Below, one piece after another: positions 50,682 through 59,600 of a stretch of DNA of 64,000 bases (positions are counted from its first letter, which is position 1; each line of letters opens with the position of its first letter). The position numbers were made by a program, and so were the translations under genes. The notes under the pieces were generated by a model. The model saw only the letters and a list, made by a program, of their open reading frames with translations. It did no database searches and was not told the origin of the DNA. The DNA comes from Algiphilus sp. (lineage in GTDB: Bacteria; Pseudomonadota; Gammaproteobacteria; Nevskiales; Nevskiaceae). The stretch is taken from assembly GCF_023145115.1 (NCBI RefSeq), contig NZ_JAGLEJ010000040.1, positions 124,001 to 188,000 of the forward strand. Reading direction: 5' to 3'.

Positions 50682-52889
50682 CTACAACGGCTCGAGCTTC
50701 GCCATCGACGCGATCAGCCACTTGCTGCCGCCGTCGGCGAAGGCGACCTCGACGCGGGCGCGGTCGCCCTCGCCGTCGAAGGCCGTGACGGTGCCCTCGC
50801 CGAAGCGCGCGTGGCGCACGCGCGCACCCAGATAGAGCCCGCTGGACGGTGGTGGCGCGTCCGACACCAGCGGCCGCGAGCGGTCGGCGGCGGGGGCGGG
50901 GGCCGAGTCGGCGAAGCGACCGGCCAGTCGCGGCTTCAGGATGCCGGCCCGCGGCCGCAGCTCCTGCACGCATTCCCCTGGCAGCTCGCGGAGGAAGCGG
51001 CTGGGTGCGCACACCTGCGGCACGCCGTGCAGGCGGCGCGATTCGGCGTGGCTGATGGTGAGCTGTTCCCGGGCGCGGGTGATGCCGACGTAGCAGAGGC
51101 GGCGCTCCTCCTCGAGGCTGCCCTCGTTGACCGCGCGCTGGTGCGGGAACAGGCCCTCCTCGGCGCCCACCAGGAAGACCAGCGGAAACTCCAGGCCCTT
51201 GGCGGAATGCAGGGTCATCAGATGCACGCAGTCGGTCCCTTCGCCGGCCTGCTGCTCGCCGGATTCGAGCGCGGCGTGGGTCAGGAAGGCGGTGAGCGGA
51301 TCCATGCCCTCGAGCACGACATCGTCGCCCTCGAAGGCCTTCGCCGCCGAGATGAGCTCGTCGAGGTTCTCGAGTCGCGCCGCGCCGGCTTCGCCCTTCT
51401 CCTTGCGGTAGTGCTCGCGCAGGCCGGCCACCACGATGACGCGCTCGATCATCTTCGACAGCGGCGTGGTCGCCGACTCGCCGGCGAGCTGCTCGATGAG
51501 CTGCGTGAACGCGCGCAGCTTGGAGGCGGTGCGCCCGAGCGCGCTCTCGGCATGCTCGGCCGCGCCCCACAGGCTGGTCCCGGCGTCGCGCGCGGCGACA
51601 CGCAGCTTCTCCATCGAGGTGGCGCCGACGCCGCGCGGCGGCGTGCCGACGGCGCGCTCGAAGGCGGTGTCGTCGTCGCGGTTCGACAGCAGCCGCATCC
51701 AGGCCAAGGTGTCGCGGATCTCCATGCGCTCGAAGAAGCGCAGCCCCCCGTAGATGCGGTACGGAATGCGCGACTGCACCAGGCGTTCCTCCAGCACGCG
51801 CGACTGCGCCGAGGTGCGATAGAGGATCGCCATCTCGGTATAGGCGCGCCCCCTGGCCGACTCCGAGGCCAGGCGTCCGACCACGAAGTCGGCCTCGTCG
51901 AGATCGTTGAAGGCGGTGTAGACCTGGATGGGCTCGCCCTCGCCGGCGTCGGTCCACAGGTTCTTGCCCATGCGCTCGACGTTGTGGCCGATGAGCGCAT
52001 TGGCGGCGTTGAGGATGACGCCGGTGGAGCGGTAGTTCTGCTCCAGGCGCACGACTTCCAGACCGGAGAAGTCGCGCTGGAGCTTGGTCATGTTCTCGAC
52101 TCTGGCGCCTCGCCACGAGTAGACCGACTGATCGTCGTCCCCCACGCAGAACACGATGCCGGCGTCGCCGGCGAGCAGGCGCAGCCAGCGGTACTGCAGC
52201 GTGTTGGTGTCCTGGAACTCGTCCACCAGCAGATGGCGGAAGCGGCCGTGATAGTGCGCCTGCAGCTCGGCGTTGTCGCGCAGCAGCTCGAAGGCGCGCA
52301 GCAGCAGCTCGGCGAAATCGACCAGCCCGTTGTCGTCGCAGGTCCGCTGGTAGGCGCTGTAGGCGCGCACCAGCATTCGCTGCGCCATGTCGCCGCCGTC
52401 ACCGATGTCCTCGGGCCGCAGCGCGTCCTCCTTCTGCTTGTTGATCCAGCCGGTGACGGTCTTCGGCGGCCAGCGGTCCTCGGGCATGTCGAGGCCGCGC
52501 AGCACGCGCTTGACCTGGCGTAGCTGGTCGTCGGCATCCAGGATCTGGAAGTTCTGCGTCAGTCCGGCATCCTTCCAGTGCAGGCGCAGCATGCGGTGGG
52601 CGATGCCGTGGAAGGTCCCGACCCAGAGCGCGCGCACCGGAATGTCGAGCAGTTCCTCGAGGCGGCCGCGCATCTCGGCGGCGGCCTTGTTGGTGAAGGT
52701 GACCGCCAGCACCGAATGCGGCGACACCCCCTCGGCGGCGACCAGCCAGGCGATGCGGTGGGTGAGCACGCGCGTCTTCCCGGAACCGGCGCCGGCCAGC
52801 ACCAGGCGATGCGCCGGCGGCGCCGTCACCGCGTCGCGCTGGGCATCGTTGAGGTCGGCGGTGAGAACGCGCGGGTCGAAATCCTGCAT
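50682..52889 (-). CDS. uvrD: DNA helicase II (UvrD/Rep-type, SF1)
   Basis: A 735-residue 3'-5' helicase for excision repair and mismatch repair. It starts MQDFDPRVLTADLNDAQRDAV. Walker A is GAGSGKTR (about residues 34-41), motif Ia FTNKAAAEMRGR, motif II DEFQDTN, motif III GDDDQSVYSWRGA, motif V LMTLHSAKGLEF and motif VI RRLCYVGITRAR. The C-terminal Tudor-like segment VRHARFGEGTVTAFDG is the RNA-polymerase-binding part present in UvrD and PcrA, which favours UvrD over Rep. It follows the sulfotransferase gene by 47 bp on the same strand. Confidence 0.96.
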   Translation of the reverse strand: MQDFDPRVLTADLNDAQRDAVTAPPAHRLVLAGAGSGKTRVLTHRIAWLVAAEGVSPHSVLAVTFTNKAAAEMRGRLEELLDIPVRALWVGTFHGIAHRMLRLHWKDAGLTQNFQILDADDQLRQVKRVLRGLDMPEDRWPPKTVTGWINKQKEDALRPEDIGDGGDMAQRMLVRAYSAYQRTCDDNGLVDFAELLLRAFELLRDNAELQAHYHGRFRHLLVDEFQDTNTLQYRWLRLLAGDAGIVFCVGDDDQSVYSWRGARVENMTKLQRDFSGLEVVRLEQNYRSTGVILNAANALIGHNVERMGKNLWTDAGEGEPIQVYTAFNDLDEADFVVGRLASESARGRAYTEMAILYRTSAQSRVLEERLVQSRIPYRIYGGLRFFERMEIRDTLAWMRLLSNRDDDTAFERAVGTPPRGVGATSMEKLRVAARDAGTSLWGAAEHAESALGRTASKLRAFTQLIEQLAGESATTPLSKMIERVIVVAGLREHYRKEKGEAGAARLENLDELISAAKAFEGDDVVLEGMDPLTAFLTHAALESGEQQAGEGTDCVHLMTLHSAKGLEFPLVFLVGAEEGLFPHQRAVNEGSLEEERRLCYVGITRAREQLTISHAESRRLHGVPQVCAPSRFLRELPGECVQELRPRAGILKPRLAGRFADSAPAPAADRSRPLVSDAPPPSSGLYLGARVRHARFGEGTVTAFDGEGDRARVEVAFADGGSKWLIASMAKLEPL

Positions 52890-52936
52890 GGTGGGAGGCC
52901 GCGAGGTAGGCCCCCATTCTACCGGTGCGCCGGCGG

Positions 52937-53683
52937 CTACCCGGCTTGCGCCACGGCCGCCACCGGCAGCGCGCCGGCGTCGTAACCGAAGGCCGCGAAG
53001 TCGGCGCGATAGAGCCGCGCCACGCGCTCGGCCAGCTCCGGCGTGTAGTAGCGCGCGAGCTTGTCGTTGGCGCCGGTGGCATTGTCGAAGATGCCCGGTG
53101 TCGATGCCGTGCCCGGCTCCAGTCCCTGCAGCCCGCGCAGCACCTGCGCCCAGTCCTCGGCGTAGCGCTCGACCTTGCCGAAGAAGTCGAAGCGCTCGGG
53201 TGGCAGCAGCAGCAGCGCGGTCTGCGGTGCCCAGTGCGCGTTCCGGTAGAGCCCGTCGTTCTCCAGGTAGGTCACGAAATCCTCGAAGCGGCTGGACCGG
53301 TCGTGCATCCTCGCCTTGCGCTCGACCTTGTCGAGATAGGCGGACAGCGTGCGCGCGAAGGGATTGCGCACCATGGCGAACTTGAAGAGCCGGTCGAAAC
53401 GGGCCACCTCCGTGGGCGACAGCGCGGCCGGCGTCCGGAACAGCTTCTTGGCTTCCTTGGACGGCACCGGATGACCGCGCTTGAAGTGCGCCAGCGCCGT
53501 CATCACCGACGAGTTGGCAGCCTTCGGTATGCGGTTGCAGAAGAAGCCGAGCTCGAACTCCACGCAACCGCGATCGTCCGCACTGCAGATCGATACCGGG
53601 CTGGTGAACGGATAGCGCCGGTAGAAGGGAATCAGCCGCTGCGTCGCTCGGTTGACGACCACGCGCTTGAATCCGCTGGACAT
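52937..53683 (-). CDS. Sulfotransferase family 2 protein
   Basis: A 248-residue PAPS-dependent sulfotransferase-like protein (PF03567 type). The PAPS 5'-phosphosulfate loop is CNRIPKAANSSVMTAL (about residues 48-63). The 3'-phosphate site is FAMVRNPFARTLSAYLDK (about 98-115), with Arg and Ser in the expected positions. The start MSSGFKRVVV has GGAGG 6 nt upstream; ATG two codons earlier sits too close. Relatives sulfate carbohydrates; in marine bacteria they often modify surface polysaccharide, which is a guess here. It is the only such gene in the window. Confidence 0.8.
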   Translation of the reverse strand: MSSGFKRVVVNRATQRLIPFYRRYPFTSPVSICSADDRGCVEFELGFFCNRIPKAANSSVMTALAHFKRGHPVPSKEAKKLFRTPAALSPTEVARFDRLFKFAMVRNPFARTLSAYLDKVERKARMHDRSSRFEDFVTYLENDGLYRNAHWAPQTALLLLPPERFDFFGKVERYAEDWAQVLRGLQGLEPGTASTPGIFDNATGANDKLARYYTPELAERVARLYRADFAAFGYDAGALPVAAVAQAG

Positions 53684-53891
53684 TCGCATCCTCCCTGATG
53701 CGCAGACCGTTGCCGCCCGCGGCATGGCTCCGCAGCCTGCGCCAGAGCTGCAGGCCGCCGCGCGCCGTTCTCGGGTCGCTCGAAGAAGCCGGATTATCGC
53801 GCACCGCGGCACCGCCGTGCGCCCTCCCCGCGCCGGGGCCGGTCTGGACACGCACCCCCGCGACCCGCCACAGCGGCTATCCTCGCGCCCC

Positions 53892-54794
53892 ATGAAGCCC
53901 GCCGCCCGCTACGCCATCCTGTCCGGCGCCTTCGTCCTGCTCTGGAACTCGGGGTTCATCGGTGCCGAGTACGGCCTGCCGTATGCGGGGCCGCTGACCC
54001 TCCTGTTCTGGCGCTATCTCGCGCTGACCGCGGTGCTGCTGGCGTGGGTGGCGCTGTTCGTGCGCCCGCTCTGGCCGGGTCGCGTCGAGGCACTGCACGC
54101 GACCTGGACCGGGATACTGGCGCACGCGGTGTGGCTGGGCTGCGCGCTCGGTGCGATTGCGGTGGAGGTACCGGCCGGCATCGTCGCGCTGGTGGTCGCG
54201 CTGCAGCCGTTGCTCACCGGCGCGTTGTCCGGCGCCGTCACCGGGGAGGGCACCAGTCCGCTGCAGTGGACCGGCCTCACCGCCGGCTTCTGCGGGGTGG
54301 CGATCGCGGTGGTGGCACGCATCCAGGCGGGCGGCGACGCGCCGGTGTGGGGCTATCTGCTGCCCTTCGGGTCGGTGGTGGCCATCACCATTGCCAGTCT
54401 GGCGCAGCGGCTGCGCGCGCACTCGGGACAGGCTCTGCCCATGGCCACGCTCCTGCTCTACCAGTGCGGCGGCTCCGCGCTGGCCCTGATGCTGCCGGCG
54501 TGGTGGATGGAGGATTTCGCGACGCAGTGGACCCCGCCCTTCATCGCCGCGCTCGGCTGGGTCACCTTCGCGGTGTCGCTGGGCGCCTACGCGCTGATGT
54601 GGCGGCTGCTCGCGCTGGCCGACGCGACCCGCGTCGCCAGCCTGTTCTACTTCGGACCGCCGGTCACCATGGTGATGGCGTGGCTGGCCTTCGGCGACGC
54701 GGTCATCGCTACCGACTGGGTGGCGCTGGCGGTCACCGCGCTGGGCGTCGTCCTCGTGCAGTGGCGACCGTCGCGCCCGGCATCCGCGCACTGA
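53892..54794 (+). CDS. EamA/RhaT-family permease (DMT superfamily)
   Basis: A 300-residue inner-membrane transporter with ten hydrophobic helices in two EamA repeats. Repeat 1 (about 5-135) opens with AILSGAFVLLWNSGFIGAEYGLPYAGPLTLLFWRYL (split); repeat 2 (about 150-295) has GVAIAVVARIQAGGDAPVWGYLL and ATRVASLFYFGPPVTMVMAWLAFGD. Family members export metabolites or amino acids; the substrate is not predictable. It diverges from the sulfotransferase gene across about 208 bp and converges with the UDG-like gene. Confidence 0.9.
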   Translation: MKPAARYAILSGAFVLLWNSGFIGAEYGLPYAGPLTLLFWRYLALTAVLLAWVALFVRPLWPGRVEALHATWTGILAHAVWLGCALGAIAVEVPAGIVALVVALQPLLTGALSGAVTGEGTSPLQWTGLTAGFCGVAIAVVARIQAGGDAPVWGYLLPFGSVVAITIASLAQRLRAHSGQALPMATLLLYQCGGSALALMLPAWWMEDFATQWTPPFIAALGWVTFAVSLGAYALMWRLLALADATRVASLFYFGPPVTMVMAWLAFGDAVIATDWVALAVTALGVVLVQWRPSRPASAH

Positions 54795-54806
54795 CCGGCA
54801 GCGCGC

Positions 54807-55406
54807 TCACGCAGCGACGCCGGGCTCTGCCAGCAGCGCCGCGATCCGCTGTCGCAATCGGGGTAGCACCTCGCTCTCGAACCACGGATTGGTGCGCAGC
54901 CAGCGGTTGTTGCGCGGACTGGGATGCGGCAGCGGCACCACCGCCGGCCAGCGGCGCCGCCAATCACGCACGGTGTCGGTGACCGATGCGCCGACGGTAT
55001 CGAGATGCCAGTCCTGCGCGTAGCGCCCGATGACCAGGGTCAGCGAAATGTCCGGCAGAAGCGCGAGCAGCGGCGTGCGCCACGCCGGGGCGCATTCGGG
55101 ACGCGGCGGCAGGTCGCCGGATGCGCCGCTGCCCGGGAAGCAGAACCCCATGGGCAGAATCGCCACGCGTCGCGCGTCCCAGAAGGTGGCGCGGTCGACC
55201 CCCATCCAGGCGCGCAGACGATCGCCGCTGGGATCGTCGAAGGGGCGCCTGCTGGCATGCACGCGCCGGCCGGGCGCCTGCCCGGCGACCAGGATGCGCG
55301 CCCCGCTTCCCGCCTGCAGGACCGGGCGCGGCTCGTGCGGCAACCGCTCACGGCACAGGGTGCAGGCTCGCGTACGCCCGAGCAGGGCCTCCAGCGCTGC
55401 GGTCAT
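54807..55406 (-). CDS. Uracil-DNA-glycosylase-superfamily protein
   Basis: A 199-residue protein of the UDG superfamily. It opens with CTLCRERLPHEPRPVLQ (two Cys only, so the four-Cys Fe-S cluster of family 4 is not complete). The active-site loop is VAGQAPGRRVHASRRPFDDPSGDRLRAWMG, resembling GQAPG of family 4/5-type enzymes. The second motif is PLPHPSPRNNRWLRTNPWF, matching HPSP-R-N. This variant is widespread and its glycosylase activity is unconfirmed. It starts 2 bp after the SMR gene and is the last gene of the minus-strand run. Confidence 0.85.
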   Translation of the reverse strand: MTAALEALLGRTRACTLCRERLPHEPRPVLQAGSGARILVAGQAPGRRVHASRRPFDDPSGDRLRAWMGVDRATFWDARRVAILPMGFCFPGSGASGDLPPRPECAPAWRTPLLALLPDISLTLVIGRYAQDWHLDTVGASVTDTVRDWRRRWPAVVPLPHPSPRNNRWLRTNPWFESEVLPRLRQRIAALLAEPGVAA

Positions 55407-55408
55407 GC

Positions 55409-55741
55409 TCAGTGCGCCACCGTGGTCGAGTAGCGGTAGATCACCGCCACCCCGACCGTGATGAAACCGATGCCGACCAGCGCCGCCGTGTCGAGCTTCT
55501 GGCCGAGCACCAGCCAGCCGATCAGCGCGATCAGGGCCATGCCGGCGCCGCACCAGATGGCGTAGGCCACGCCCACCGGGATGACGCGCAGCGTCAGCGA
55601 CAGGAAGTAGAACGAGGCGCCGTAACCGACCACCACGATCAGCGACGGCCACAGGCGCGTGAAACCGTCGGTGGCGCGCAGCGCCGAGGTCGCGACCACC
55701 TCGCTGACGATGGCCAGCGCGAGATAGAGCCAGTACTGCAT
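55409..55741 (-). CDS. Small multidrug resistance (EmrE/SugE-type) transporter
   Basis: A 110-residue, four-helix proton-coupled exporter, the exact length of EmrE. The essential helix-1 glutamate is in LYLALAIVSEVVATSALR (Glu14). The GYGASFYFLSLTLRVIPVGVAYAIWCGAG segment (split) is the SMR signature, and helix 4 is VGIGFITVGVAVIYRY. SEVVATSALRATDGFTRLWPS resembles the EmrE/QacE drug-export branch more than guanidinium exporters (Gdx), judged by eye. It sits between the mobA-like and UDG-like genes, with gaps of 62 and 2 bp. Confidence 0.93.
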   Translation of the reverse strand: MQYWLYLALAIVSEVVATSALRATDGFTRLWPSLIVVVGYGASFYFLSLTLRVIPVGVAYAIWCGAGMALIALIGWLVLGQKLDTAALVGIGFITVGVAVIYRYSTTVAH

Positions 55742-55803
55742 GGGGGAGCCCTGCGCACGATGGGGAACGCCGCCCATCATGCAGCGCGCCGCGCGACCGT
55801 GCG

Positions 55804-56394
55804 CTAGCGGCGGCGTGCGAGTCGCCGGCGCTGGGCCGGCGTGTCGACATCGTGCAACGTCGCCGCGCGTCCGGGGATCTCGCGCACGCCGGCCGCGGCG
55901 GCCAGCACGCCCCGACCACCGCGATCGCCGGTCATCCGCTGCAGCGCCGGAAACTGCGCGCGCGCGATCAGCACCGGGTTGGCGCGCCGGCCACCGGCGA
56001 CCGGCACCACCGCTTCGTCACCGGGCCGGAAGGCGGCGATCAGCGCATCGATGTCGCGCGCGCGCAGACCGGGCATGTCGGCCGGCACGATCACCGCACC
56101 GGCGCAGTCCGCCGGCACGGCCGCCAGCCCGCGCCGCAGCGAGCTCGCCATGCCGGCGGCATGGTGCCGGTTGTGCGCCATGCGGACCGGGTGCCGCCAG
56201 CGCGCGCGGATGCAGCGCCGCAGCGGTCCTGCGCGATGCCCGGTCACCACGATGACCGGCGCGGCCCGCGAGCGCGCCGCAGCATCCAGCGCCCAGAGCA
56301 CCAGCGGCCGGCCGCGGAAGGCGGCGCGCAGCTTGTCGCCGCGGAAGCGCCGCCCGCGGCCTCCCGCCAGCACGACGGCGGCGACGCGCGTCAC
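55804..56394 (-). CDS. mocA: MobA/MocA-like molybdenum-cofactor nucleotidyltransferase
   Basis: A 196-residue nucleotidyltransferase. The N-terminal MTRVAAVVLAGGRGRRFRGDKL matches LAGGxSxRxGxxK of MobA-like enzymes. Later segments are PVIVVTGHRAGPLRRC, CAGAVIVPADMPGLRARDID and NPVLIARAQFPALQRMTGDRGGRGVL, with the GD-x-G ending typical of MocA. MocA adds CMP to molybdopterin to form the cytosine dinucleotide cofactor used by hydroxylases such as IorB. Its ATG overlaps the xdhC stop by 4 nt, consistent with a cofactor-supply role for iorAB. Confidence 0.88.
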   Translation of the reverse strand: MTRVAAVVLAGGRGRRFRGDKLRAAFRGRPLVLWALDAAARSRAAPVIVVTGHRAGPLRRCIRARWRHPVRMAHNRHHAAGMASSLRRGLAAVPADCAGAVIVPADMPGLRARDIDALIAAFRPGDEAVVPVAGGRRANPVLIARAQFPALQRMTGDRGGRGVLAAAAGVREIPGRAATLHDVDTPAQRRRLARRR

Positions 56395-57371
56395 GCTGGG
56401 GTCGCGGGCACGGCGTGCGCGGCTTCACCCTCGGCCGCCACCTGCGCGACGATGGAGAGCGCGATCTGCTGCGGGCTCCTGCCGCCGATGGGCAGGCCGG
56501 CCGGGGTGTGCAGGCGCGACAATCGCGCCTCGTCGATCCCGTCCGCGCGCAGGCGCTCGACGCGCACCGCCGCCTTGCTGCGACTGCCCAGCGCGCCCAC
56601 GCAGAAGGCCGGCGAGCGCAGCGCGTGCAGCAGCACGGCGTGGTCGATATCGATGTCGTGGGTCAGCGTGTAGACCGCGCACCAGGGGTCCAGCGCGAGC
56701 CCGGCGAGGGCGGTCTCGACGGGGCGCCGGTCATAGCCGGCCAGCGGGATGCCGGCCGGCGGACGCTCGGGACCGCGCGGACGCAGCAGCACGACATCGA
56801 ACCCCTGCGCGGTGCCCATCCGCGCCAGCGCCAGGGTCACCGGATCGCCCCCGGCCACCACCAGCCGCGTGGGCGGCGGATAGTGCTGGTCGAAGACGCC
56901 GGCGCGCCCGCCGATGTCCCACGTCAGGCGCTCGCTGTGCACGCGGCGGGCGTCGCGCGCGGCACGCCGGGCCGCGACGTGGCCGGCGGCATCGTCGAGC
57001 GTTCGCACCAGAATGCCGATGCGGCCGCCGCAGGTGAGCTGGATGTCCAGCGCCGGGCTGCCGGCGCCGTAGTCGAGCAGGCGGGGTTCGCCATCCGCGA
57101 GCACGCCCAGCGCTTCGCGCGCGACCTCGGCCTCGACGCAGCCGCCGGAGACGTAGCCGGCGCACTCGCCGCGCTCGTCGATGGCCATCTCGGCCCCCAG
57201 CGGCCGCGGCGATGCGCCCGCGATCTCCACCAGCGTCGCGAGCGCGAAGCGTCGCCCCGCCGCCGACCAGCGCTCCAGCACCGGCAGCAGGTCGTCGACC
57301 AGCCCGTACTCGGGCCAGTCCGGCCAGTCGGTGAGCGCGGGCGGATCGCCGCTGGTGGCCGAATCCGGCAT
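56391..57371 (-). CDS. xdhC: XdhC-family molybdoenzyme maturation factor
   Basis: A 326-residue XdhC/CoxI protein that sulfurates and inserts the molybdenum cofactor. The N-terminal XdhC domain has TLVEIAGASPRPLGAEMAIDERGECAGYVSGGCVEAEV (split), with CxE at SGGCVEAEV, and LTCGGRIGILV. A Rossmann-like C-terminal domain begins at LVVAGGDPVTLALARMG; FCVGALGSRSKAAVR and LHTPAGLPIGGRSPQQIALSIVAQ are standard. Start ATG and the iorB stop share one nucleotide (TGATG). It completes the maturation set for the upstream hydroxylase. Confidence 0.93.
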   Translation of the reverse strand: MPDSATSGDPPALTDWPDWPEYGLVDDLLPVLERWSAAGRRFALATLVEIAGASPRPLGAEMAIDERGECAGYVSGGCVEAEVAREALGVLADGEPRLLDYGAGSPALDIQLTCGGRIGILVRTLDDAAGHVAARRAARDARRVHSERLTWDIGGRAGVFDQHYPPPTRLVVAGGDPVTLALARMGTAQGFDVVLLRPRGPERPPAGIPLAGYDRRPVETALAGLALDPWCAVYTLTHDIDIDHAVLLHALRSPAFCVGALGSRSKAAVRVERLRADGIDEARLSRLHTPAGLPIGGRSPQQIALSIVAQVAAEGEAAHAVPATPA

Positions 57372-59590
57372 CAGGCGGACCCGAGCCCGGCGCGCGCGAA
57401 GGGCAGCCGGCGCACCCGCTTGCCGGTAAGGCGATGGACCGCATTGGCCACCGCCGGCGCCAGCGGTGGCACGCCCGGTTCGCCGACGCCGGTGGGCGCT
57501 TCCTGCGACGGCACGATGTGCACGTCCACCTGCGGCATTTCGGACATGCGCAGGACCTGGTAGCGGTCGAAGTTGGCCTGCTGCGCCTTGCCATCCTCGA
57601 TGCCGATCTCGCCGTAGAGAGCAGCGGCCAGCGCGAAGCCGACGCCTCCCTCCATCTGCGCGGCGATCTGGTCGGGATTGATCGGCACCCCGCAGTCCAC
57701 GGCAACCGTCACGCGGTGCACCTTCGGCATGCCGTCGACCATGCTGACCTCGGCCACCTCGGCGACGTAGCTGCTGAAGCTCTTGTGCACGGCGATGCCG
57801 CGCGCGCGGCCCTCGGGTGCTGGTTCGCTCCAGCCACCCTTGTCGGCGGCCAGCTTCAGCACACCGGCCACGCGCGGCGCGTCCCCGAGCAGCGCCAGCC
57901 GGAATTCGACCGGATCCCTGCCGGCGGCCTCGGCGAGCTCGTCCATCAGGGTTTCCATGGCATAGGCGGTGTGGGTGTGACCCACCGAGCGCCACCACAG
58001 CGGCCGCACCGGCTGCTCGGGCGAGTGCAGTGCCACCGAGAAAGCCGGGATGGCGTAGGGGGTCGGCGACACGCCCTCGACCGAGGACTCGTCGACGCCG
58101 TTGTGGATCATGCCGGCCATCGCCTCGGTGGCGGCCATGATCGACTGCCCGACGACGGTGTGCCGCCAGCCGGCGATGTTGCCGTCCGCGTCGAGCCCGA
58201 TGCGGGCACGGTGCACGTAGAGCGGCCGGTAGAGACCGGCCTGCGTGTCGTCCTCGCGGGTCCACTGCACGCGCACCGGATCCTCGCGGTCGTGCTGTTC
58301 CTTGAGCGCGCGCGCCACGTGCACGGCCTCGACCGTGAAATCGGCCCAGCCGTTGGCGCGGCGCCCGAAGCTGCCGCCGGAGATCAGCGTGTTCAGCTCG
58401 ACCTTCGAGACATCGAGCCCGGCCGCCTCTGCCGCATAGGGATGATCGATGGACGGGAACTGGTGCCCGGCCCAGGTCTCGAGCCGGCCGTCGCGCAGCC
58501 ACGCGACGCCGTTCATGGGCTCCATCGCCGCGTGCGCGAGGTACGGGAAGCGGAAGCCGGCCTCGATCGTGGTCGCCGCACCCGCCAGTCCCGGCTCGGT
58601 ATCCTGCGAGCTGGTGACCGCGGTTCCGGGCGCATCGGCCAGCTTCTCGTACTGCTCGTACAGTGCCTCGCTCGAGGCCGGCCCGGCCGTCGAGAGATCC
58701 CACTCGATCTCCAGGGCCTTGCGCCCCTTGATCGCCGGCCACATGCCGGTCGCGACCACCGCGACGCCCTCGGGAATCTCGAGCACGGCCTCGACGCCGT
58801 TCACCTTCTTCGCTTCGGCTGCATCGAAGGACCTGAGCGTGGCGCCGAAGGCCGGCGGCCGCGCGATGACCGCGGTGAGCAGGCCCGGCAGCTGCACGTC
58901 GATGCCGTAGGTGGCCGTGCCGTCGGTCTTGCCCTTCGAGTCGAGGCGGTGCACGTCGCGCTTGCCGATGTAGACGAAGCGCGACGGATCCTTGAGCGCG
59001 ACCTCCCCGGGTACGGCCTGCTGCGCCGCCGCCTCGGCGAGCTCGCCGAACGTGGCCGAGCGCTCGCCGGCGCTGACGACTCCCTTGCTGACAACGATGC
59101 CCGACGCCGGGACGTCCCAGCGCTCGGCAGCGGCCGCCACCAGCATGGCGCGGGCGGTGGCGCCGGCTCTGCGCATCTGCATCCAGGAATTGGCGATGGC
59201 GGTGGACCCGCCGGTGCCCTGCATGCCGCCCATGACGAGATTGCCGTAGCGTTCGGCATCTGCCGGCGCGTACTCGGCGCGGACCGCGGTGAGATCGGCG
59301 TCGAGCTCCTCGGCGAGGATGGTGCTCAGGCCCGTGGTCACGCCCTGTCCCATCTCGTGGTGCTTGATGACCAGGGTCACGGTGTTGTCGGGCGACACGC
59401 GCACGAAGGCGTTGGGTGCGAAGGCCTCGCCCGCGGTGTCGGCGGTATCGGCGGCATGCGCGCGGCCGGCGGGCGCGAGATGCAGGCCGAGCACGAGGCC
59501 GGCGGCGGCCGTGCCCTTGAGGAAGTCGCGGCGCCCGAGCGCGGCGGCAGGCTCTGCGGCGACGATGCGGGCGGGGTCGGAGAAGTGCAT
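57371..59590 (-). CDS. iorB: Molybdenum hydroxylase large subunit, isoquinoline 1-oxidoreductase beta type
   Basis: A 739-residue periplasmic xanthine-oxidase-family catalytic subunit. A twin-arginine signal (LGRRDFLKGTAAAGLVLGL, about 18-36) shows Tat export of the folded cofactor enzyme. Cofactor segments: VKHHEMGQGVTTGLSTILAEEL, GGMQGTGGSTAIANSW, ISGGSFGRRANGWADFTVEA and GVGEPGVPPLAPAVANA, whose Glu in GEPG is the general base. The order matches IorB-type enzymes that hydroxylate N-heteroaromatics or oxidise aldehydes; the substrate is not predictable. iorA is 10 bp upstream. Confidence 0.93.
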   Translation of the reverse strand: MHFSDPARIVAAEPAAALGRRDFLKGTAAAGLVLGLHLAPAGRAHAADTADTAGEAFAPNAFVRVSPDNTVTLVIKHHEMGQGVTTGLSTILAEELDADLTAVRAEYAPADAERYGNLVMGGMQGTGGSTAIANSWMQMRRAGATARAMLVAAAAERWDVPASGIVVSKGVVSAGERSATFGELAEAAAQQAVPGEVALKDPSRFVYIGKRDVHRLDSKGKTDGTATYGIDVQLPGLLTAVIARPPAFGATLRSFDAAEAKKVNGVEAVLEIPEGVAVVATGMWPAIKGRKALEIEWDLSTAGPASSEALYEQYEKLADAPGTAVTSSQDTEPGLAGAATTIEAGFRFPYLAHAAMEPMNGVAWLRDGRLETWAGHQFPSIDHPYAAEAAGLDVSKVELNTLISGGSFGRRANGWADFTVEAVHVARALKEQHDREDPVRVQWTREDDTQAGLYRPLYVHRARIGLDADGNIAGWRHTVVGQSIMAATEAMAGMIHNGVDESSVEGVSPTPYAIPAFSVALHSPEQPVRPLWWRSVGHTHTAYAMETLMDELAEAAGRDPVEFRLALLGDAPRVAGVLKLAADKGGWSEPAPEGRARGIAVHKSFSSYVAEVAEVSMVDGMPKVHRVTVAVDCGVPINPDQIAAQMEGGVGFALAAALYGEIGIEDGKAQQANFDRYQVLRMSEMPQVDVHIVPSQEAPTGVGEPGVPPLAPAVANAVHRLTGKRVRRLPFARAGLGSA

Positions 59591-59600
59591 GGCGTCCTCC

